64,000 nucleotides of DNA, taken from positions 310,001 to 374,000 of the forward strand of contig CAZNDB010000002.1 in assembly GCA_964571725.1 (NCBI GenBank), given 5' to 3'. Below the pieces are notes generated by a model. It saw only the letters and a program-made list of their open reading frames with translations, was not told the origin of the DNA and ran no database searches. The DNA is from UBA1369 sp964571725 (GTDB lineage: Bacteria; Patescibacteriota; Gracilibacteria; UBA1369). Positions within the stretch are counted from its first letter, which is position 1. Every line of letters begins with the position of its first letter. Of the stretch, positions 31,764 through 40,502 are shown piece after piece. Position numbers and translations under genes: made by a program.

Positions 31764-32165
31764 TTAGCGTTTCTTCTCTTCCCGTCCATTCAGAAAAAGC
31801 TTCATTTCCGGCATGATCTGGATGCGGACCGGGCCTTCCTCGGTTTCCATCTGCATTTCATGCGGTTTCTGGGGTAGTTTGGCAATTAATTCGAACAGTT
31901 CGGCGTTGGCCTCGGCAATATCCTCGTCTTTCTTGATCTTGATTTCGCGCAATTTGTTGTAGTTTTCATCGCTTTGCATTTCCAGCATCCATTGATCCTT
32001 GAAATCCTTGACCTGTTTTCTTAAATCCTTCAGAGCTTTTTCCAAATCCTGATATTCGGGACTGTCGATTTTTTCCTCTTCTTTCAGGTCTTTTTTGATG
32101 TCGCGCAGTTCCTCCTTGAGCTTTTTGATGTTTTGGATGGCCAAACGGATTTGATCGTCGATCAT
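31764..32165 (-). CDS. coiled-coil protein of unknown function
   Basis: A 133-residue protein with start at 32165 (MIDDQIRLAIQNIKKLKEEL); an in-frame ATG upstream would add an A/T-rich tail with no fold. It is a long Lys/Glu-rich helix (KEELRDIKKDLKEEEKI, LEKALKDLRKQVKDFKDQW) probably forming a coiled coil, then a short C-terminal region EEGPVRIQIMPEMKLFLNG. No signal peptide. Unrecognised. It lies between the flavoprotein and transketolase-like genes, on the opposite strand to the latter. Confidence 0.7.
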   Translation of the reverse strand: MIDDQIRLAIQNIKKLKEELRDIKKDLKEEEKIDSPEYQDLEKALKDLRKQVKDFKDQWMLEMQSDENYNKLREIKIKKDEDIAEANAELFELIAKLPQKPHEMQMETEEGPVRIQIMPEMKLFLNGREEKKR

Positions 32166-32261
32166 TTTATTTAATTTAATTGGTGATATATTCTTAGAGC
32201 AAAATTTGTGCCTCATCAAGATAAATGCTACAAAAAGCCTGTAGCAGGATAAAATCTCAAT

Positions 32262-33113
32262 ATGTCATTTCAGGAATATCTGGCCGCGCTTCGGCGCAAG
32301 GCTACCGAAATCAGGATTGAAACCCTCAAAATGATTACCGCTGCCGAATCCGGCGCGGTTGGCAGCGCGCTGTCCTGCGTGGAGCTGATGACGGCTCTTT
32401 ATTATGGGCAATCCAGCAGCGGGCCTTTGCTGAATATTGATCCGTCCAGACCCAACAGCGAGGATCAGGATTATTTCATGCTTTCCAAACTGGGAGCGGC
32501 TCCGACTTGGTATGCCATTCTGGCTGATCTGGGGTATTTCAAATCGGAAGAACTGGACTATTTCAAAGCCACCGGGGCATTATTGACCGCCGTGCCACGT
32601 TCAAAGATTCCCGGCGTGCCGATAGCTGCCGGTCTTTCCGGGCAGGGGATTGCCGGCGCGGTGGGATTGGCTATGGCGCTCAAGGCCGAAAGGTCCCGCA
32701 ACAAAGTTTTTGTCCTGGCCGGAGACGCTGAAATGGTTAACGGAACAGCTTGGGAGGTTTTGATGCAGGCCGGGCACGCCAAACTGGGCAACTTTGTTTT
32801 AATTGTCGACAGAAACGGCATACAACAGGACGGCATAGTCAGAAATCTGAATATCGGGGATCCTCTTTCCGATAAACTGGAGGCTTTCGGGTTCAGGACG
32901 GTTAACGTTTTTGCCGGGCATGACTTTGACCAGCTTTTGGGTGCCTATGAAAAGGCCGTGGTGGAAACCAGATTGCCGGTGGCGTTGATTGCCAAGACTG
33001 TCAAAGCCAAGGGTGTGGACTTTGCCGAAAACAAAAGTTTTTATCACGATAAACCGCTAAGCCGGGAGGAACTGGCGGAGGCCTTGACCGTACTGGAAAG
33101 AAAGATTGATTAA
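32262..33113 (+). CDS. transketolase-like N-terminal (TPP-binding) subunit, divergent
   Basis: A 283-residue protein with the fold of the archaeal-type transketolase N-terminal half. Recognisable parts are IRIETLKMITAAES, the TPP motif region LAGDAEMVNGTAWEV with VDRNGIQQDG, and AKTVKAKGVDF. But the conserved histidines of transketolases are gone: SGHPGGS is SGAVGSA, SKGHAAP is SKLGAAP, and the GHPD step is absent; the TPP-binding GDG reads GDA. It therefore may not perform classical transketolase chemistry. Its C-terminal partner is encoded at 34240-35178 on the other strand, past two envelope genes. rpiB and rpe follow nearby. Confidence 0.75.
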   Translation: MSFQEYLAALRRKATEIRIETLKMITAAESGAVGSALSCVELMTALYYGQSSSGPLLNIDPSRPNSEDQDYFMLSKLGAAPTWYAILADLGYFKSEELDYFKATGALLTAVPRSKIPGVPIAAGLSGQGIAGAVGLAMALKAERSRNKVFVLAGDAEMVNGTAWEVLMQAGHAKLGNFVLIVDRNGIQQDGIVRNLNIGDPLSDKLEAFGFRTVNVFAGHDFDQLLGAYEKAVVETRLPVALIAKTVKAKGVDFAENKSFYHDKPLSREELAEALTVLERKID

Positions 33114-33125
33114 TTATCAAACCAA

Positions 33126-33596
33126 ATGAGCAGTTTCCTTTTTATGTGTTTTCTGATTGGACGTCTGATCTTTATCACCCCCTTTCTGGTGGAAGGGCAG
33201 TCGATGGAACCCACTATGCGGGATAAGGAAGTTTTTCTGATTGACCGGAATATCCATCATCAGGGGGAAATTAAACGCGGGGATGTCATTGTGTTCAGTT
33301 TTGACGGGGAATATTTTTATGTAAAAAGAGTGATAGGAATGCCGGGGGATACCGTCAGAATCAAAGGGCAACAGGTGGAATTGAAGAAGGCCGGTGAGGA
33401 CAGCTTTCATATTTTTCCTGAACCATATTTGATGGGAGAGCAATCTTATTACGGCGATGAGAGGTATTTTCTGGTTCCGGCGGAGGATGAATATTTTGTG
33501 ATGGGGGATAATCGCTCACACAGCAAGGACTCCAGGACTTTTTCCTATCCTTTCGTAAAACTGGACCAAATCTATGGGCGCTATATTTATCCCTGA
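33126..33596 (+). CDS. lepB: signal peptidase I (short form)
   Basis: A 156-residue S26 peptidase. The nucleophile is Ser26 in EGQSMEPT, the base Lys66 in YVKRVIGMPGDTV, and GDNRSHSKDSR is box D/E. A single hydrophobic segment (residues 3-22) precedes the catalytic Ser, so it is a short single-pass form. It removes signal peptides from the many secreted proteins here. It begins 12 bp after the transketolase-like gene, so co-transcription is likely. Confidence 0.95.
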   Translation: MSSFLFMCFLIGRLIFITPFLVEGQSMEPTMRDKEVFLIDRNIHHQGEIKRGDVIVFSFDGEYFYVKRVIGMPGDTVRIKGQQVELKKAGEDSFHIFPEPYLMGEQSYYGDERYFLVPAEDEYFVMGDNRSHSKDSRTFSYPFVKLDQIYGRYIYP

Positions 33597-33614
33597 TCAG
33601 CCATGCCATGTGCG

Positions 33615-33642
33615 TTGACAAAACCCGCAGAGGTTTTACACT
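33615..33642 (+). promoter_or_regulatory. promoter before the DUF192 lipoprotein
   Basis: TTGACA (33615-33620), 16-bp spacer, TACACT (33637-33642). Its -35 is perfect; the -10 matches 4 of 6. It gives a leader of about 20 nt to the ATG at 33667. Confidence 0.6.
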
Positions 33643-33666
33643 TGGGCGGATAATTGACAGATACTT

Positions 33667-34218
33667 ATGAAAAAAATAATTGTTTCCTTTGGAACCGTAT
33701 TGTTGGCTACCTTGGTGTTGACTGGTTGTGGATTGATTCCGGCTGGCGAAGTGAAAACTGACACTCTGGACTATAAAATTGATCGTTTGAATCCCCAATC
33801 TAATCAAAATCCCGTTATGATGAACGTCAATTTACCCGTGGAAAAACTGATTATTGTTTCAGGACAGAACCGCCATGAATTTGAGGTGGAAATTGCCTCG
33901 AATGAATCTCAACGCAAAGTCGGTCTGATGAACAGAAAGAATCTGGATGAAAATAAAGGTATGCTCTTTGTATTTGATTTCCAGGGCTATCTGAATTTCT
34001 GGATGAAAAACACCCTGATTCCCCTGGACATGCTATTTATAGATGAGAAAGGTTATGTCAGATATATTATCCGTAAGGCCCAGCCCTGTTTGAGTGGAAA
34101 CGATGCCGATTGCGCGATTTATAATTCCGAGGAACCGGCCAAATATGTATTGGAAATTAATGGCGGAATCGCCGATAAACTGGGAATTAAACCGGGGGAC
34201 AAGGCTTCCTGGTTGTAG
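33667..34218 (+). CDS. DUF192 lipoprotein
   Basis: A 183-residue lipoprotein with lipobox LTGC (Cys21). The mature part is the DUF192 domain: SNESQRKVGLMNRKNLDENKGMLFVF and FWMKNTLIPLDMLFID, with the C-terminal INGGIADKLGIKPGDKA. DUF192 proteins have a beta-barrel of unknown function, often secreted or lipid-anchored. It has an independent promoter at 33615-33642 and converges on the transketolase-like C-terminal subunit gene (21-bp gap). Confidence 0.92.
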   Translation: MKKIIVSFGTVLLATLVLTGCGLIPAGEVKTDTLDYKIDRLNPQSNQNPVMMNVNLPVEKLIIVSGQNRHEFEVEIASNESQRKVGLMNRKNLDENKGMLFVFDFQGYLNFWMKNTLIPLDMLFIDEKGYVRYIIRKAQPCLSGNDADCAIYNSEEPAKYVLEINGGIADKLGIKPGDKASWL

Positions 34219-34239
34219 AGTCAGCGTCGACTCCAAGTG

Positions 34240-35178
34240 TTAGTTTTGCAGCCAATTCTCCCTTACCGTTTCATAAATGGTTTTTCCGCTGAGTTTGTAT
34301 CTGGCCAGAATTTCCTGATGTTTTCCCGAATCGGGCAGACTGTCCAGACCTATTTTGATCAATTTTTTGGGAACCTGATATTGATTGAGAATTTCTGCGA
34401 TCAGTGTTCCGATTCCTCCCTGCAGGTTATGATCTTCGGCGGTTACGATGATTTCGTAGTTACGGCAGAGGTCGGCGATTTTTTCACGGTCCAGCGGGAC
34501 GATTGAGGACAGATTGATGACTTGGGTGGTCAGGCCTTTGTGTTCCAGTTCCGCGGCCGCCTTCAGACATTCATGCAGCATGGATCCGGTGGAAATCAGA
34601 CAGACCTGTTCACCCTGGTTGGCAACGACCGGCTGGCCTGGGATGAAGCGGTAGTTCTGATCGTAAATGTTTTCCGTGCAGTGCCGGCAGATGCGCAGGA
34701 CAGTTGGTCCGTAATCATTGATCATAAAGTCCATCATGGCTTTCAATTCGTGCTGGTCGGCCGGTGTAAAGATCTTCAGGTTGGGGATGGCCTGCATTAT
34801 GGCCAGGTCTTCCGTACAGGTCTTTACCAGACCTTCTTCTATATTTCCCAGACCGATGTTGGAGAGAATAATTTTAACGTTGAGATTGGGGGCGGCGATG
34901 CCGTTTCTCAGCACGTCCAGTCCTTTACCCAAGAGGCTGGCCGCTTCGGCGCATACAAAAGGTATTTTTTTGCGAACCGTCATGCCGGCTGCCATGCCGA
35001 GTGCGCTTGATTCAGCCATTTCAACGGAAAAGTGCCGGTCGGGAAAGCTTTTGGCGAAATAAAGAGTGTAGAGATGGTTGCCCAAATCAGTGTCCAAAAC
35101 TACCAGATTTTTGGCTTTTGTACCGAGTTTTTCCAGATATTCCCCGAAGGATTTTCTGAGAATGATATTTTCGCTCAT
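34240..35178 (-). CDS. transketolase-like C-terminal subunit, divergent
   Basis: A 312-residue protein with the pyrimidine-binding and C-terminal domains of transketolase/DXPS-type enzymes. Retained: the MAESSALGMAAGM glutamate segment equivalent to the TPP-activating Glu, IPNLKIFTPADQHE, and EDHNLQGGIGTLIAEIL. Altered: the aromatic pocket PFASTFAMF appears as PFVCAEAAS. Together with its partner at 32262 it would form a heteromeric enzyme, but the histidine losses in the partner leave the reaction uncertain. It is divergent from rpiB, sharing a short intergenic region. Confidence 0.75.
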   Translation of the reverse strand: MSENIILRKSFGEYLEKLGTKAKNLVVLDTDLGNHLYTLYFAKSFPDRHFSVEMAESSALGMAAGMTVRKKIPFVCAEAASLLGKGLDVLRNGIAAPNLNVKIILSNIGLGNIEEGLVKTCTEDLAIMQAIPNLKIFTPADQHELKAMMDFMINDYGPTVLRICRHCTENIYDQNYRFIPGQPVVANQGEQVCLISTGSMLHECLKAAAELEHKGLTTQVINLSSIVPLDREKIADLCRNYEIIVTAEDHNLQGGIGTLIAEILNQYQVPKKLIKIGLDSLPDSGKHQEILARYKLSGKTIYETVRENWLQN

Positions 35179-35205
35179 GGGATTTGTAGATATTTGCTTT
35201 TAGCT

Positions 35206-35234
35206 TTCAAATAAGCCACTTACAGTGTTATAAT
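35206..35234 (+). promoter_or_regulatory. promoter of rpiB
   Basis: TATAAT at 35229-35234 with a weak -35 TTCAAA (35206-35211), 17-bp spacer. It lies in the 85-bp gap between the divergent transketolase-like C subunit and rpiB. Confidence 0.55.
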
Positions 35235-35263
35235 ATATGGAAACATAATTTAAAACAAAAAAT

Positions 35264-35752
35264 ATGCAACTTTATTTAGGATCGGATCATGCGGGTATTA
35301 ATCTGAAGCGTGAATTAAAGGATTATCTGGAGCAAAAATTTCAGGGAAAAGATGATTATTCCGTGCTGGATTTGGGGGTTTTTACCAATGATTCCACCGA
35401 TTATCCGGATATTGCCAGGGAAGTGTGCGAAAAGGTTTTGGAAACCCAGGGGGCCATGGGAATTTTGATTTGCGGAAGCGGAGTAGGCATGTCCATTACC
35501 GCCAATCGCAGAGATGGTATCCGCGCAGTATTGGCCAACAATGAGGTAACTGCCAGATTGGGACGAGCACATAATAATGTAAATGTCCTCTGCCTCGGAG
35601 AAAGATTGACCGGACAGGATTTGGCCAAATCGATTGTGGATGCTTTTCTGGAAACAAAATTTGATGCCGAAGAAAGACATGTCCGGCGCATCGGGAAAAT
35701 TGATACTGTAATGGGGAAACCGGGCACTCCAGCCGATACAAAAAAGGTCTAG
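35264..35752 (+). CDS. rpiB: ribose-5-phosphate isomerase B
   Basis: A 162-residue RpiB/LacAB-type isomerase interconverting ribose- and ribulose-5-phosphate. Motifs: YLGSDHAGINLK at the N-terminus, the catalytic cysteine in ICGSGVGMSI, and the phosphate-binding RAHNNVNVLCLG, with RHVRRIGKID at the end. It lies 18 bp before rpe, forming a pentose-phosphate pair. The N-terminal SDHAG histidine is the acid/base residue. Family assignment is certain; sugar specificity within LacAB/RpiB is most likely ribose. Confidence 0.95.
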   Translation: MQLYLGSDHAGINLKRELKDYLEQKFQGKDDYSVLDLGVFTNDSTDYPDIAREVCEKVLETQGAMGILICGSGVGMSITANRRDGIRAVLANNEVTARLGRAHNNVNVLCLGERLTGQDLAKSIVDAFLETKFDAEERHVRRIGKIDTVMGKPGTPADTKKV

Positions 35753-35770
35753 AAAGTTTGAGACGTTCTC

Positions 35771-36418
35771 ATGATCAAAAAAAATAAAAAAGTGTTGATT
35801 GCTCCGTCCGTTTTGTCAGCTGATTTTGGCCAATTAAATGCGGAAATCGCGACTATTGAACCGTATGCGGATCTGATTCATCTGGATGTGATGGATAATC
35901 ATTTTGTGCCTAATCTGACTTTCGGGCCGCCGATAATCCGTTTTATAAAAACCAAACTGCCAATGGATTGCCACCTGATGGTGGAACACCCCGAACTGTA
36001 TCTGGATGACCTCGCCAAATTCGGCGTCAGCTCAGTGACGGTACATCTGGAGGCTTGTACCCATTTGCACCGGGTTGTTTCCAGAATTCATGAATTGGGT
36101 ATGCAGGCGGCAGTCTCAATAAACCCCGGGACGGCCGTGGAAAGTTTGAAGGCCATTTTGCCCTATCTGGATATGGTTCTGGTGATGAGCGTGAATCCCG
36201 GATTCGGAGGACAAAAATTTATTGATTCGGCGGTGGAGAAAATCAAATGGCTGAAGAAGGCCCGGCCTGATTTGCTGGTGGAAGTGGACGGCGGTATAAA
36301 CGCAGAAACAGCAGCGGTCTGCCGTAAAGCAGGTGCGGATATTCTGGTGGCGGGAAGTTATGTTTTTTCGGCAAAAGACCGGCGCGCCGCAATTGCCAGT
36401 TTGAAAAAGCCGTTGTAG
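35771..36418 (+). CDS. rpe: ribulose-5-phosphate 3-epimerase
   Basis: A 215-residue TIM-barrel epimerase, interconverting ribulose- and xylulose-5-phosphate. Motifs: APSVLSADFGQL, HLDVMDNHFVPNLTFGP (metal-binding His and Asp), MDCHLMVEHP, VMSVNPGFGGQKFI and VEVDGGINAETA. It follows rpiB by 18 bp. Together with the transketolase-like pair it completes a non-oxidative pentose-phosphate neighbourhood, with a reservation about those two subunits. Confidence 0.96.
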   Translation: MIKKNKKVLIAPSVLSADFGQLNAEIATIEPYADLIHLDVMDNHFVPNLTFGPPIIRFIKTKLPMDCHLMVEHPELYLDDLAKFGVSSVTVHLEACTHLHRVVSRIHELGMQAAVSINPGTAVESLKAILPYLDMVLVMSVNPGFGGQKFIDSAVEKIKWLKKARPDLLVEVDGGINAETAAVCRKAGADILVAGSYVFSAKDRRAAIASLKKPL

Positions 36419-36463
36419 ACGGCTCGGTTTCAATACGGATGAATTTTATACGGGGGGATTTCA

Positions 36464-36540
36464 TGGTGAGCCCGGCGCGAGTCGAACGCGCGACCTTTGG
36501 CTCCGCAAGCCAACGCTCTATCCAGCTGAGCTACGGGCTC
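36464..36540 (-). tRNA. tRNA-Arg(GCG)
   Basis: A complete 77-nt tRNA: acceptor GAGCCCG / CGGGCTC, D-arm GCTC...GAGC with a 9-nt loop, anticodon stem TTGGC/GCCAA around loop TTGCGGA with anticodon GCG, T-arm GCGCG-TTCGACT-CGCGC, discriminator A and encoded CCA. GCG reads CGC and CGU. Most bacteria instead read these with an ACG tRNA edited to inosine, so a G34 form is uncommon. Confidence 0.93.
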
Positions 36541-36670
36541 TCACCTGCGTGCGTATGATATGTATAAATAACTTTAATTGCAAATGCATATTTATTACTT
36601 TATAATATTGTCCGCGTAAGTCAAATTATGGCTGCGGGCAAAACTGAACGATTGGTTTTGTCTTTATATC

Positions 36671-38473
36671 ATGGCGAAGTACAAAATCACTATGGCCAAG
36701 ACCAAGAATCTTAAAATCAGGGAATGGGGTCCGGCATTGCGTTTTTACTGGCAATATACCGCTCCCGTGATGGGTAAAATCTGGTATATCTGGCCGGTCT
36801 GGCTGTTGTTGCTTTTGAGTCAGCTGGTGGAACCGTATGTTTATCAAAATGTTTTTGATGAAATCGGAAAAATCGGGCAGCCGGTGGGTATGGATTTACA
36901 GAAAGTGATCTGGTTTGTGTCCGGATGGGCGGCGGTATTGCTGGTTAGTGCAGTTTTGATGACCGGCGTTAGAATGCTGTTTAGCGTCAGCATGCCCAAT
37001 GTGGACCGAAATTATTTTGAGGAGGCCATGCAGAAAGTCCTGGCTCTGGATATGTCTTTCCATCTGGAGAAAAAAAGCGGTGAGATGATGAAGAAGATTG
37101 ATCGCGGAGTAGACAGTTTCTGGACTATCACCATGATTATGATTCCGGAAATGATTCCCAAGTTTTTACTGGCGGTAGTGGTTTTATTCTGGGCTCTGGC
37201 GATTAACTGGCAGATGACGCTGGTGTCCATGGCTTTTTATCCTCTGGCAATCTGGATTTTTGTGGTTGGAATTAAGAAAACCAGTGCCCTGCAGGATGAA
37301 TCCAATGATTTGTTTGATAAGGCCATCGGTCGGGCCTATGACGCAGTGTCCAACATCATGGTGGTGAAAAGCTTTGCCCAGGAGAAGAAGGAACAGAAAA
37401 GCTTTTTGGGGAAATTTAAGAGATATGTCGATTTGCAGAAACAGGCTTCAGTTCGTTGGGGCAGAATAGATATCTGGGGGCAGAGCACTTCAACTTTGCA
37501 AAGAATTCTGATTATTGCCTTTGGAATATATCTGATTATTCAGGGGAATATGACACTGGGACAGTTGATTATGTTTACCTCTTTTTCACGATATCTGTAT
37601 GATCCGATTTATGCCATTGGCAATGATCTCAGGGGTTTGCAGTTCGCGGTTTTGAGACTGGAGGAAGCGCGGAAAATCTTGCATCGCATTGCCACGGTAC
37701 AGGATTTGCCCGGAGCCAAAGCATTGAAAATTACGGAAGGCCGCGTCCAGATGAAGAACGTTGGTTTCATGTATCAGGACAAAAAAATTCTTTCCAAAGC
37801 CAATATTGATTTTGAACCGGGGCAGATGACAGCTTTAGTGGGGCATTCGGGTGCCGGTAAATCAACAATCACTTCTCTTTTGAATCGTTTTTATGATGTG
37901 CAGAGCGGGCAGATCCTGATTGACGGACAGGATATAACCAAAGTCACTCAAGCTTCGTTGCGGCGCAATATCGGTCTGGTAATGCAGGAAAATACTTTGT
38001 TCAACGATACCATTTATAACAATATTGCTTACGCCAAACCGGGGGCAACCCGTTGGGAGATTTATCAGGCCGCCCGCAAAGCTAATATTCATAAGTTTAT
38101 CATGAGTCTTCCCAAGAGCTATAAAACGATGGTGGGGGAGAGAGGATTGAAACTTTCCGGCGGTGAAAAACAGCGTGTGGCCATTGCCAGAGTGATTTTG
38201 AAAGATCCTCCGATACTGATTCTGGATGAGGCGACTTCAGCCTTGGACTCCAAGAACGAGAGGATTATCCAGAAAGCTTTGGAGAGAGTGATGAAGGGCA
38301 GAACTTCCATTGTTATAGCGCATCGTCTTTCCACCGTGACCGAGGCTGATAAGATTGTGGTTTTGAACCGGGGCAGGGTTGTACAAATCGGCCGGCATTC
38401 CGAACTGAAAAATACCCCCGGCGTGTATCAGGAACTGGTAAATCTTCAGGTGAGGGGCCTGCTGGCGAAATAA
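36671..38473 (+). CDS. ABC exporter (MsbA/BmrA-type half-transporter)
   Basis: A 600-residue half-transporter: transmembrane domain (1-340, six helices, including WPVWLLLLLSQLVEPYVY) fused to an ATPase domain. The NBD has Walker A GHSGAGKST, signature LSGGEKQR, Walker B ILILDEATSALDS and switch HRLST. It should homodimerise and export lipids, peptides or drugs. No accessory proteins are adjacent; the substrate cannot be told. It is read away from the tRNA-Arg gene. Confidence 0.94.
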   Translation: MAKYKITMAKTKNLKIREWGPALRFYWQYTAPVMGKIWYIWPVWLLLLLSQLVEPYVYQNVFDEIGKIGQPVGMDLQKVIWFVSGWAAVLLVSAVLMTGVRMLFSVSMPNVDRNYFEEAMQKVLALDMSFHLEKKSGEMMKKIDRGVDSFWTITMIMIPEMIPKFLLAVVVLFWALAINWQMTLVSMAFYPLAIWIFVVGIKKTSALQDESNDLFDKAIGRAYDAVSNIMVVKSFAQEKKEQKSFLGKFKRYVDLQKQASVRWGRIDIWGQSTSTLQRILIIAFGIYLIIQGNMTLGQLIMFTSFSRYLYDPIYAIGNDLRGLQFAVLRLEEARKILHRIATVQDLPGAKALKITEGRVQMKNVGFMYQDKKILSKANIDFEPGQMTALVGHSGAGKSTITSLLNRFYDVQSGQILIDGQDITKVTQASLRRNIGLVMQENTLFNDTIYNNIAYAKPGATRWEIYQAARKANIHKFIMSLPKSYKTMVGERGLKLSGGEKQRVAIARVILKDPPILILDEATSALDSKNERIIQKALERVMKGRTSIVIAHRLSTVTEADKIVVLNRGRVVQIGRHSELKNTPGVYQELVNLQVRGLLAK

Positions 38474-38508
38474 TCCGGGGTTTTCATTCGAAGTTTTGTC
38501 CGGGGTGA

Positions 38509-39069
38509 CTAGTCTTTTCTGAATATGCCCATTAACTGACTCTGGGCAATCACGCGGTCCTCCATGGCTTTCATCAAGTCATCTCTGGTTGATCCCGCCG
38601 GCAGATCCAGCATACGGTTCAAGGCAAAAAGTTTGAAGAAATAGCGGTGAGTGCCGGAGGGGGGACAGGGGCCTCCGTATTGTGCTTTGGGCCAGGAGTT
38701 ATTTCCCTGTACCGCAAATTTGGGTCCGACATTTTCGGGAATAATTTCCGTGTCGGTGGGGATGTTCCAGACTACCCAGTGTACCCAGTTACCGTTGGGG
38801 GCATCGGGGTCTTCAACCAGCAAGGCCAGAGATTTGGCTTCTCCGGGTACCTCTGAAATGTGCAGTTCGGGAGAAACGTCTATACCCTGGCAGGTGAATT
38901 TTGGAGGGATCAATGCGCTGTTTTCAAAACTGGGACTGCTGATTTTCATGTTGGTCATATTGGCGGGAGGATTAGTGGGTAATGTGGTGCCGGATTTTTG
39001 ACAGCCAGACAGGATCAGACCGATTAACATCAGGCTGCTTAAAACTGTGATAGTTTGTTTTCTGATCAT
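38509..39069 (-). CDS. PEBP (YbhB/YbcL) lipoprotein
   Basis: A 186-residue lipoprotein with lipobox LSGC (Cys23). The mature part is a phosphatidylethanolamine-binding-protein fold: LVEDPDAPNGNWVHWVVWNIP, GPCPPSGTHRYFFKLFAL. Such proteins bind phosphate-type ligands; bacterial members have no settled function. It converges on the ABC exporter gene and diverges from the DUF4112 gene. The lipid anchor is a variation on the usual soluble YbhB. Confidence 0.93.
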   Translation of the reverse strand: MIRKQTITVLSSLMLIGLILSGCQKSGTTLPTNPPANMTNMKISSPSFENSALIPPKFTCQGIDVSPELHISEVPGEAKSLALLVEDPDAPNGNWVHWVVWNIPTDTEIIPENVGPKFAVQGNNSWPKAQYGGPCPPSGTHRYFFKLFALNRMLDLPAGSTRDDLMKAMEDRVIAQSQLMGIFRKD

Positions 39070-39135
39070 CGGTCAATAATTTAACATTAAGATGCTTTTT
39101 CTGCCAATATGAAGTCAGGGAAACTGATTTTAATT

Positions 39136-39165
39136 TTGAAGTACAGTGGGAGAAAATGGTATAAT
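39136..39165 (+). promoter_or_regulatory. extended -10 promoter of the DUF4112 gene
   Basis: TTGAAG (39136-39141), an 18-bp spacer and TATAAT (39160-39165), with TGG directly before the -10 (extended -10). The leader to the ATG at 39205 is about 33 nt. Confidence 0.65.
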
Positions 39166-39204
39166 TAAAGGAAGTTTGAAAACACACATTTAAATAAAAA
39201 ATCT

Positions 39205-39879
39205 ATGACAGAAGAAATTGGAAGTGAGAAACCATTGGTGGGGCCCAGAACCAGACAGGCTATTGAGAAGGGAACAACTACTGTGGAGGGGGCCAGAAGT
39301 TTGGTTACTGGTATGTCTCAGGAAAAGCGCGAGACGATCAAAGAAGAAGTAGCAAGGAATGAGCTAAGTCCGGAACAGCAAGAAATTTTGGATAAATTGA
39401 GAAGGGCTAAAAATTCGGAAGAAAGAGTTCGTTTGTTCGGTGTTATTGCTGACGATATAGGTTTGGATCCGCTGATTTCCCTGATTCCCGAATTAGGGGA
39501 TGGAGCCACCTCAATTATTTCCGGTGTGTATTTATTGATGGAGGCTAAGAATGCCGATTTGGGGATGGGTGCTTATTTAAAAATTATTGGTTTACAGGCT
39601 GCGGACTTTGCCGTTGGCGCCGTTCCGATTTTGGGAGATGCTGCTGATTATTTTTTCAAGGCCAATAAGTGGTCGGGGAAGAGTTTCGAACAGCAGACTC
39701 AGGATTTGATTAAAAAAGCCAGAGAGGCAGGAGTTCCGGAAGAAAAAACCGCCCTGCTCACCGAGAAAGCAGAAAAGTGGCCCCGATTGGCTACCAAAGC
39801 GGTTGGTTTGTACAGTAAAGCCAAAGCCGGTTCAAGTAAGGAAGCTGAACCCAGAATGAGTCAGTCTACCGGTCAGTAG
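39205..39879 (+). CDS. DUF4112 protein
   Basis: A 224-residue protein with a central DUF4112 domain (about 90-165): LDPLISLIPELGDGATSIISGVYLL and ADFAVGAVPILGDAADYFFKANK, with the repeated PxLGD motif typical of that family. Its hydrophobic stretches suggest membrane association. The N-terminal 65 residues are Glu/Arg-rich and probably disordered. Function unknown. It ends 14 bp inside the oppositely oriented neighbour at 39866. A good extended -10 promoter precedes it. Confidence 0.88.
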   Translation: MTEEIGSEKPLVGPRTRQAIEKGTTTVEGARSLVTGMSQEKRETIKEEVARNELSPEQQEILDKLRRAKNSEERVRLFGVIADDIGLDPLISLIPELGDGATSIISGVYLLMEAKNADLGMGAYLKIIGLQAADFAVGAVPILGDAADYFFKANKWSGKSFEQQTQDLIKKAREAGVPEEKTALLTEKAEKWPRLATKAVGLYSKAKAGSSKEAEPRMSQSTGQ

Positions 39880-40387
39880 TTTTTTCACGCGGAGGAATTT
39901 CCAGGGCCTGGTGAATCCCATTGCGGATCTCGATCAGGCCTTGTTCGTTATGCCAATTTCCATTGTAGGCCAGCTGATAGATCTGATTAAATATTGGCAC
40001 GGGCAGATATTTTTCCCAGGACGGATTGGATTGGATGAAAAGCAAATAAAACAGCAAATCATTACGCAATTCGGTGCAGATATTCTGCCGGGCCGGGTCA
40101 TTTCTTTCGACGTAGATATAAGCGGGATGGATGTAGTGGTTTTTCAGAATATTGTACAGTTTTTTTCTATGTTCCAGTACAATATCTACGATGTTAACCT
40201 GTTGGTCTTTGTACCACCCCAGACTTATCTCAATCTGAGAAGAGATCTCGGCTCTAACAGTGAGTCCTGCTCTGGACGGGGGAGTGCTCTGGTCAGGGGA
40301 TTGCTCATTTCCCGGATTGTTTGCGGTTTCCTGTTTGGAGTCTTGCGGATACGGAATTAAGCTGGTGGCCAGATTTTTCTTGGACAT
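39866..40387 (-). CDS. cytoplasmic protein of unknown function
   Basis: A 173-residue soluble protein, unrecognised; start at 40387 (MSKKNLATSLIPYPQ), with an in-frame upstream ATG as alternative. The first 60 residues are polar and probably disordered; the second half is helical (VDIVLEHRKKLYNILKNHY, ELRNDLLFYLLFIQ). Its 3' end overlaps the DUF4112 gene by 14 bp in convergent orientation. No cysteine cluster, motif or signal peptide was seen. Confidence 0.6.
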   Translation of the reverse strand: MSKKNLATSLIPYPQDSKQETANNPGNEQSPDQSTPPSRAGLTVRAEISSQIEISLGWYKDQQVNIVDIVLEHRKKLYNILKNHYIHPAYIYVERNDPARQNICTELRNDLLFYLLFIQSNPSWEKYLPVPIFNQIYQLAYNGNWHNEQGLIEIRNGIHQALEIPPREKTTDR

Positions 40388-40502
40388 GGGGTGTTTTAGA
40401 CAGTGCAAATTTTAGGACTTGTCTTCGTTTTGTCAAATCGAGTGCAGTAACTAATGGTGAAGAATGTGGTTTAATAGATTGTCATTCATTAATCAAAAAC
40501 TT

